Shown in pieces: positions 59,778 through 64,000 of a stretch of DNA of 64,000 nt (the first letter of the stretch is position 1; each line of letters starts with the position of its first letter). The stretch lies in the NCBI RefSeq assembly GCF_034541975.1, contig NZ_JAVYJM010000001.1. One strand, written 5' to 3'. A program made the position numbers and the translations under genes. The notes under the pieces are model-generated. The model was not told where the DNA came from. It made no database searches and worked only from the letters and a program-made list of their open reading frames with translations. This DNA comes from Dermacoccus abyssi. Its GTDB lineage: Bacteria; Actinomycetota; Actinomycetes; Actinomycetales; Dermatophilaceae.

Positions 59778-60413
59778 GTGAAGGACTTGGTGATCGTTGG
59801 GTGCGGAGGCTTCGGCCGCGAGGTCGAGGATGTCGTAGACGCCATCAACCAGGAGCAGCCCACGTGGAGGGTTCTGGGATATGTCGACGACGCACCCTCC
59901 GACGTGAATGCGGCTCTGGTGAGTCGTCGCGGGTCCCAGCTATTAGGTTCAGTCGACGAAGTGCTGGCACACCGGGAGCCTGCTCACTTCGTGGTTGGCA
60001 TCGGGCGCGCGGATTTTCGTCGGGCGGTCGACGCACGTTTCCGCGAAGCGGGATGGGAACCCGCCACACTCATACACCCCACTGTCACCATTGGCGCCGA
60101 CGTGGTTGTGGGGGACGGCTCGGTCATCTGTGCGGGAGTACGCATCACGACGAACGTCCGGCTCGGCTATTCAAACCACATCAATCTCAACACCACTATC
60201 GGCCACGATGTCGTGGCAGGCGACTTCGTGTCTATCAACCCCTTGGTGGCTGTCTCCGGTTGGGTCGAGATTGGTGACGACGTACTACTCGGCACCCAAT
60301 GCTGCGTGCTTCAGGGCCTCTCGCTGGGGCATGGTTCGACGGCGGGTGCCGGGTCTTGCGTTGTGAAGGACGTGCCGGCGGCCACCGTGGTCAAGGGGGT
60401 CCCCGCACGCTGA
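59778..60413 (+). CDS. NeuD/PglD-type sugar O- or N-acetyltransferase
   Basis: A 211-residue acetyltransferase. The N-terminal sugar-nucleotide-binding Rossmann part is LVIVGCGGFGREVEDVV; the C-terminal left-handed beta-helix has hexapeptide repeats from IHPTVTIGADVVVGDG to VVKGVPAR, with NLNTTIGHDV containing the catalytic His. It modifies a nucleotide sugar for surface glycan. GTG start with AGGAGG-like GGAGGAA 6 nt before; upstream open frame is a shadow of the LMW-PTP gene. It contains a rare TTA codon (near 59942) and is less GC-rich than its neighbours, hinting at transfer. Confidence 0.86.
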   Translation: MKDLVIVGCGGFGREVEDVVDAINQEQPTWRVLGYVDDAPSDVNAALVSRRGSQLLGSVDEVLAHREPAHFVVGIGRADFRRAVDARFREAGWEPATLIHPTVTIGADVVVGDGSVICAGVRITTNVRLGYSNHINLNTTIGHDVVAGDFVSINPLVAVSGWVEIGDDVLLGTQCCVLQGLSLGHGSTAGAGSCVVKDVPAATVVKGVPAR

Positions 60414-60417
60414 ACCG

Positions 60418-60435
60418 CGCTGACGCGGGTCAGCG
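60418..60435. terminator. Short hairpin after the acetyltransferase gene
   Basis: CGCTGAC (60418-60424) and GTCAGCG (60429-60435) with loop GCGG, 4 bp after the stop. Weak; no T tract. Confidence 0.4.
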
Positions 60436-60457
60436 TGAGTGGATGTGACCCGGAAAG

Positions 60458-60486
60458 TTTCGATTTGCGACCTGACTCGATAGGGT
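60458..60486 (+). promoter_or_regulatory. Candidate promoter of the epimerase gene
   Basis: TTTCGA (60458-60463), 17 bp, TAGGGT (60481-60486). The leader would be ~50 nt with GAGGAAG as Shine-Dalgarno, so unlike many genes here this one is not leaderless. Confidence 0.4.
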
Positions 60487-60541
60487 CAAAACCAAAGACT
60501 GCTCGGTATGGAGCGGTGGTACCAAGTTGAGGAAGTAGTGC

Positions 60542-61471
60542 ATGCGTCTGCTCATCACGGGCGGAGCCGGATTCATCGGTTCCAACCTGGCTCGTCTGGC
60601 CCTCGAAAAGGGGCACGAAGTTGCCGTTCTCGATGATCTGTCCACCGGGTACCGTGAGAACCTCGACGGCCTCGACGTCGCGTTCGTCGAGGGCTCCATC
60701 CTCGACGCTGAGCGCTTGACCGAGGCGATGAAGGGCGTGGATTCGGTCGTGCACCTCGCTGCTCTGGGCAGCGTGCCGCGCAGCATCAAGAACCCGACTG
60801 CCACTCACGAGGCCAACGCGACCGGCACCTTGCGCGTGCTCGAAGCTGCTCGGGACGCAGGGGTCGGCCACGTATCGTGTGCGTCGTCGTCGTCCGTCTA
60901 CGGCATGAACCCGGCCCTCCCCAAGCACGAGCGTGAGTGGGTTCGTCCGATGAGCCCCTACGCCGTGAGCAAGTTGGCGACGGAGCAGTACACGCTGGCC
61001 TTCCAGCAGTCCTACGGCATGAAGACCCTGGCGTTCCGTTTCTTCAACGTCTACGGCCCCCGGCAGATGCCGGGCCATGTGTACGCCGCTGTGATCCCCG
61101 TGTTCGTCGATGCGCTCCTCAAGGGCGAGAAGCTTCCGATCAACGGCGACGGCTCGAACTCTCGTGACTTCACGTTCGTCGGCACCGTGTGCAAGGTGCT
61201 CCTCGATGCTGCGGAGCGTCAGGTCACGAACCCCGAACCCGTGAACCTCGCGTTCGGCACGAACACGAACCTCCTCGAACTCGTGAGCAAGATCGAGAAG
61301 GTCGCGGGTCAGAACGCCGAAGTCTTCCACCGCGACCCGCGTCCGGGAGACGTCCCTCACTCTCAGGCTGACAATGCGTCCCTCAGGGGGCTCTTCCCCG
61401 ACGTTCAGCCCGTAACGCTGGAAGATGGTCTGACGCAGACCGTCGAATGGTTCAAGAAGGAGCTGGCATGA
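60542..61471 (+). CDS. NAD-dependent nucleotide-sugar epimerase (SDR, GalE/WbpP-like)
   Basis: A 309-residue extended SDR. NAD loop LLITGGAGFIGSNLARLA; HLAALGSVPRSIKNP; SSSVYG; catalytic Y140 and K144 in SPYAVSKLATEQY; FRFFNVYGPRQ. The SVPRSIK segment resembles UDP-GlcNAc/GalNAc 4-epimerases (WbpP/Gne), though GalE function cannot be excluded. The stop overlaps the next dehydrogenase gene (ATGA), so product and substrate are probably linked. Confidence 0.87.
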   Translation: MRLLITGGAGFIGSNLARLALEKGHEVAVLDDLSTGYRENLDGLDVAFVEGSILDAERLTEAMKGVDSVVHLAALGSVPRSIKNPTATHEANATGTLRVLEAARDAGVGHVSCASSSSVYGMNPALPKHEREWVRPMSPYAVSKLATEQYTLAFQQSYGMKTLAFRFFNVYGPRQMPGHVYAAVIPVFVDALLKGEKLPINGDGSNSRDFTFVGTVCKVLLDAAERQVTNPEPVNLAFGTNTNLLELVSKIEKVAGQNAEVFHRDPRPGDVPHSQADNASLRGLFPDVQPVTLEDGLTQTVEWFKKELA

Positions 61472-62733
61472 GTTCGGTTGTCGTTGTCGGGCAGGGGTAC
61501 GTGGGATTGCCCATGGCACTTCGTGCCGCGGAGGCCGGCCACAAGGTGACGGGGCTCGACCTCAACGAGGCGATGGTCGCTAACCTGAACAAGGGTGTTT
61601 CGCACATCGATGACGTGAGCGACGCGGATCTTGCGCGTGGACTCGAGCAGGGCTTCACCGCCACGACCGACGCAGCGTGCATCGCGGACGCCGACGTCGT
61701 GGTCGTCTGCGTTCCTACACCGCTTTCCCCGGATGGTGGCCCTGACCTCGGGGCTGTCCGCGGTGCGGCCAAGGCGATCGGCGCGCACGTCACGCCCGGC
61801 ACCCTGTGCATTCTCGAGTCGACCACCTACCCGGGCACGACGGAGGAGGACTTCGCTCCTCTGGTGCTGGGTGACAAGTACGAACTCGGCAAGGACGTCC
61901 TCGTTGCGTTCTCGCCGGAGCGGATCGACCCGGGTAACGCCAAGTACGGCGTGCAGAACACACCGAAGGTCGTCGGTGGCATGACGCCGGAGGCCACCGA
62001 GAAGGCCCACGACTTCTACGCCAGCTTTATCGACACGGTCGTCAAGGCCAAGGGTGCGAAGGAAGCTGAGATGGCAAAACTGTTGGAGAACACGTTCCGA
62101 CACGTCAACATCGCCCTGGTGAACGAGATGGTGCGCTTCAGCCAGGAACTCGACATCGACCTGTGGGATGCGATCGACGCCGCCGCCACGAAGCCCTTCG
62201 GCTTCATGGCGTTCCGGCCTGGGCCCGGAGTCGGCGGGCACTGCATTCCTGTTGATCCGTCATATCTCTCGCACCGCGTCAAGGCGAAGCTCGGATACGC
62301 CTTCCGCATGGTCGAGCTGGCGGAAGAGATCAACACGGCGGCGCCCGGTTACGTCGCCGACCGGCTCTGGGGCCTGTTGAACGACGCCAAGAAGTCGGTC
62401 AACGGCGCGAAGATCCTGCTGCTCGGTGTGACGTACAAGCCCGACATCTCGGACTGCCGCGAGAGCCCCGCGGACCCGCTGGCTGCACGTCTGCTTTCGT
62501 GGGGCGCCGACCTGCAGTATCACGACCCGTTCGTTGCGACGTGGCACCCCCACGGCGTCGACTCCACGTTCGAGACGCAGGCCGACCCGTACGAGGCGGC
62601 GAAGGAGGCGGACGTCGTGGTCCTGCTGCAGCAGCACAAGGACTACGACCTCGCGAAGATCGCTGCCGCCGGCACCCCGGTTCTCGACACCCGTGGCGTC
62701 ATGGAGGCAGCCGAGAACGTCGAGCGTCTCTGA
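61468..62733 (+). CDS. Nucleotide-sugar dehydrogenase (WecC/TviB/WbpA-like)
   Basis: A 421-residue four-electron dehydrogenase distinct from the one at 55814. NAD loop VVVVGQGYVGLPMALRAAE; CVPTPLSPDGGPDL; ESTTYPGTTEEDFAP; FSPERIDPG; catalytic C259 in GPGVGGHCIPVDPSYLS; VTYKPDISDCRESPA. The PSYL sequence after the Cys points to UDP-N-acetyl-hexosamine substrates. With the overlapping epimerase it likely makes a UDP-N-acetyl-hexosaminuronate for surface polysaccharide. Confidence 0.88.
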   Translation: MSSVVVVGQGYVGLPMALRAAEAGHKVTGLDLNEAMVANLNKGVSHIDDVSDADLARGLEQGFTATTDAACIADADVVVVCVPTPLSPDGGPDLGAVRGAAKAIGAHVTPGTLCILESTTYPGTTEEDFAPLVLGDKYELGKDVLVAFSPERIDPGNAKYGVQNTPKVVGGMTPEATEKAHDFYASFIDTVVKAKGAKEAEMAKLLENTFRHVNIALVNEMVRFSQELDIDLWDAIDAAATKPFGFMAFRPGPGVGGHCIPVDPSYLSHRVKAKLGYAFRMVELAEEINTAAPGYVADRLWGLLNDAKKSVNGAKILLLGVTYKPDISDCRESPADPLAARLLSWGADLQYHDPFVATWHPHGVDSTFETQADPYEAAKEADVVVLLQQHKDYDLAKIAAAGTPVLDTRGVMEAAENVERL

Positions 62734-62735
62734 TC

Positions 62736-64000
62736 GTGACGGCGGCACTAGCCCGGGGGAGCGGCAGGGCACGTAGTGGACGCCCGCACGATGAGGCGCT
62801 CGGCGCCTGGCAATGGCCGGCGTTTCTCAGTGGATTGGCACTCGTGTCGTGTGCGTTGCCGAGTGGCCTGCCAGGCGTCGGCGCGAACATCCCGTTGGTT
62901 TGGTGCGCTGTTGTCGCTGTGTTCGTCCTGCTCGATCTCGCTCTGACGCGAATCGGTGCCCGCAAGAGATCCTTCGTCGCAGACGGCTTTGGGCCGGTCC
63001 TGGCAGGTGTCATGTTCCTGCTGTGTGCGCTGGTACTGCAGGGCCCGAGTCCTGCCGCGGTGCTGACGGCTCTGAGCTTTGCTTTGCCCACTCTCGCTGG
63101 TTGGGTCGCGGGACGCAGGTGGTCCGCGGTGTGGTGGGAAAAGAGTTGGATCGACGTCGGATTGCTGGCGTTCACCGGCGTCACGTGCTTCTCGCTCATT
63201 GTTATCGCGATCACTGCGGGATCAGTTTCCGAGTTCCACCGCGCGAGCGTGCTGCCGTGGGGAGCATCGAACTACGTGGCGGGCGTGCTGGTCGTGTGCG
63301 CCTTCCTGTTGTGGGCGCGACGTCCAGCCATGCGCGTCGCGGGCTCTCTAGGCGTGTTCGCAGCAGCCATCTCCATCCTTACGCTTTCTCGTGGCGCCTT
63401 CCTCGCGCTTGGAGCGGGGCTATTGGTTTTGTTCTGGAACTCGGGGCGGACCCCCCTCTCCCGTCTCAGCCTACGAGCTCTCAGCGCGGCAGTTCTGGTT
63501 GTCGGTGCCGTAGGAATGGAGGGCATCACCGCACAGCGTTCCGTTGGTGGCTACGACCCCAGCTCGAATATCACGGCCCGTTTCGACTTGTACGACTTGG
63601 CCTGGCACGAGTTCTTGTCGAGTCCGGTAATTGGGACAGGCTGGTTGGGCCTGCGAGAGCCTGCCCTTGAAATGATGGGGGACCCCCTGTCATTCGCTCA
63701 CAACGTGATCCTTTCGTTCCTGCAAATCGGTGGGGTGCTCGGTCTGATCTGGCTCGTCATTATGGGCAAGAGTGTCATTCTCTGCTGGACGGCAGCACCT
63801 GTCCTGCGGCCAGCTCTTGCAGCAACTTTGGCGATCTCGATGACTGATCCGTTTTTCGAGAGCGCCGTGGCTGCATTCGTGTCTTGGCTGCTTATCGGCG
63901 CGGGATGTGCCATGTCTACTGGCGCGCACGAACAACTGTCCATTAAACAGAGTCACGCTGGACATTCTGAAGAGGACGGCGCGCTGAAGGGTGCGAAGGC
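62736..64000 (+). CDS. O-antigen ligase/Wzy-like polytopic membrane protein, 3' end beyond window
   Basis: The frame opens at GTG 62736, 2 bp after the dehydrogenase stop, and stays open to the last base (421 codons read). The product is a many-helix protein (FGPVLAGVMFLLCALVLQ, VAGVLVVCAFLLWARR, ILTLSRGAFLALGAGLLVLF). The segment ISILTLSRGAFLAL, the loop with NITARFDLYDLAWHEFLSSPVIGTG and the SFAHNVILSFLQIG part match O-antigen ligase/polymerase (Wzy_C) proteins. It probably polymerises or ligates surface polysaccharide. GC is lower than in the housekeeping genes. The last codons read hydrophilic (HEQLSIKQSHAGH), so the stop is probably just outside. Confidence 0.82.
   Translation, partial: MTAALARGSGRARSGRPHDEALGAWQWPAFLSGLALVSCALPSGLPGVGANIPLVWCAVVAVFVLLDLALTRIGARKRSFVADGFGPVLAGVMFLLCALVLQGPSPAAVLTALSFALPTLAGWVAGRRWSAVWWEKSWIDVGLLAFTGVTCFSLIVIAITAGSVSEFHRASVLPWGASNYVAGVLVVCAFLLWARRPAMRVAGSLGVFAAAISILTLSRGAFLALGAGLLVLFWNSGRTPLSRLSLRALSAAVLVVGAVGMEGITAQRSVGGYDPSSNITARFDLYDLAWHEFLSSPVIGTGWLGLREPALEMMGDPLSFAHNVILSFLQIGGVLGLIWLVIMGKSVILCWTAAPVLRPALAATLAISMTDPFFESAVAAFVSWLLIGAGCAMSTGAHEQLSIKQSHAGHSEEDGALKGAK

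Noticed and set aside
62813..63670. 285-codon open frame in the last kilobase
   Set aside because: It is a +1 shadow of the O-antigen-ligase-like gene; the frame starting at 62736 gives a coherent many-helix protein open to the window end.

Overview
The window is a 64 kb piece of a high-GC chromosome from an actinobacterium. The gene content (GuaB3, MurT/GatD, PerM-like protein, SURF1/DUF3817 pair, GroEL with a His-rich tail, PspC-type histidine kinase, DUF222-HNH protein), the frequent GTG starts and the 4-bp start/stop overlaps all fit. The style resembles Micrococcales (Dermacoccaceae/Dermatophilaceae-like), but the genus is inference.

Layout. 1-1.3 kb: 3' part of glmS. 1.3-1.8 kb: non-coding stretch with a palindrome pair and an SOS-box-like site before a DUF222-HNH gene. 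3.4-11.2 kb: cell-wall and tRNA-modification operon (acpS, nnr, alr, tsaE, tsaB, rimI, tsaD, GH3 lipoprotein), much of it translationally coupled. 12.7-15 kb: groES-groEL under CIRCE control. 15.6-20.4 kb: SigD/ShbA-type sigma factor, RsdA-like anti-sigma, guaB, guaB3. 20.5-23.8 kb: aldehyde dehydrogenase plus GMC oxidoreductase behind a palindromic operator. 23.8-28.4 kb: SURF1, DUF3817, guaA, two PAP2 phosphatases. 28.5-30.6 kb: murT-gatD. 30.7-35.4 kb: UPF0104 flippase-like protein, PIG-L deacetylase, glycosyltransferase, NUDIX and small membrane proteins. 35.5-38.9 kb: PspC membrane protein divergent from a PspC-histidine kinase/LuxR regulator pair. 39-43 kb: membrane protein, DedA, pcrA. 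43.1-55.7 kb: B12-binding subunit, sucCD, two DUF4352 lipoproteins, PerM-like protein, a solo nuclease-fold gene bracketed by 59-bp inverted repeats, purN-purH, transporter, SGNH hydrolase, folD, DUF3017. 55.8-64 kb: UDP-sugar dehydrogenase, xth, HAD hydrolase, LMW-PTP, then a polysaccharide locus (NeuD-type acetyltransferase, epimerase, second nucleotide-sugar dehydrogenase, O-antigen-ligase-like protein running off the end).

How it works together. Most of the window is conserved housekeeping. The glmS-to-guaA half and the pcrA-sucCD-purNH half each follow gene orders known from mycobacteria and Streptomyces. Purine synthesis is represented by guaB, guaA, purN, purH and folD; envelope construction by alr, murT/gatD, PAP2, the glycosyltransferase cluster and the polysaccharide locus; envelope stress sensing by the PspC module.

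Promoter architecture is strikingly uniform. At many genes a TANNNT hexamer ends exactly 6 nt before the start codon with no Shine-Dalgarno, which implies leaderless mRNAs and was used here to fix several starts. The most unusual features are (i) the 1.1 kb nuclease unit between 59-bp inverted repeats just upstream of purN and (ii) a 24-bp palindrome occurring as pairs with the same 51-bp spacing at two distant loci.
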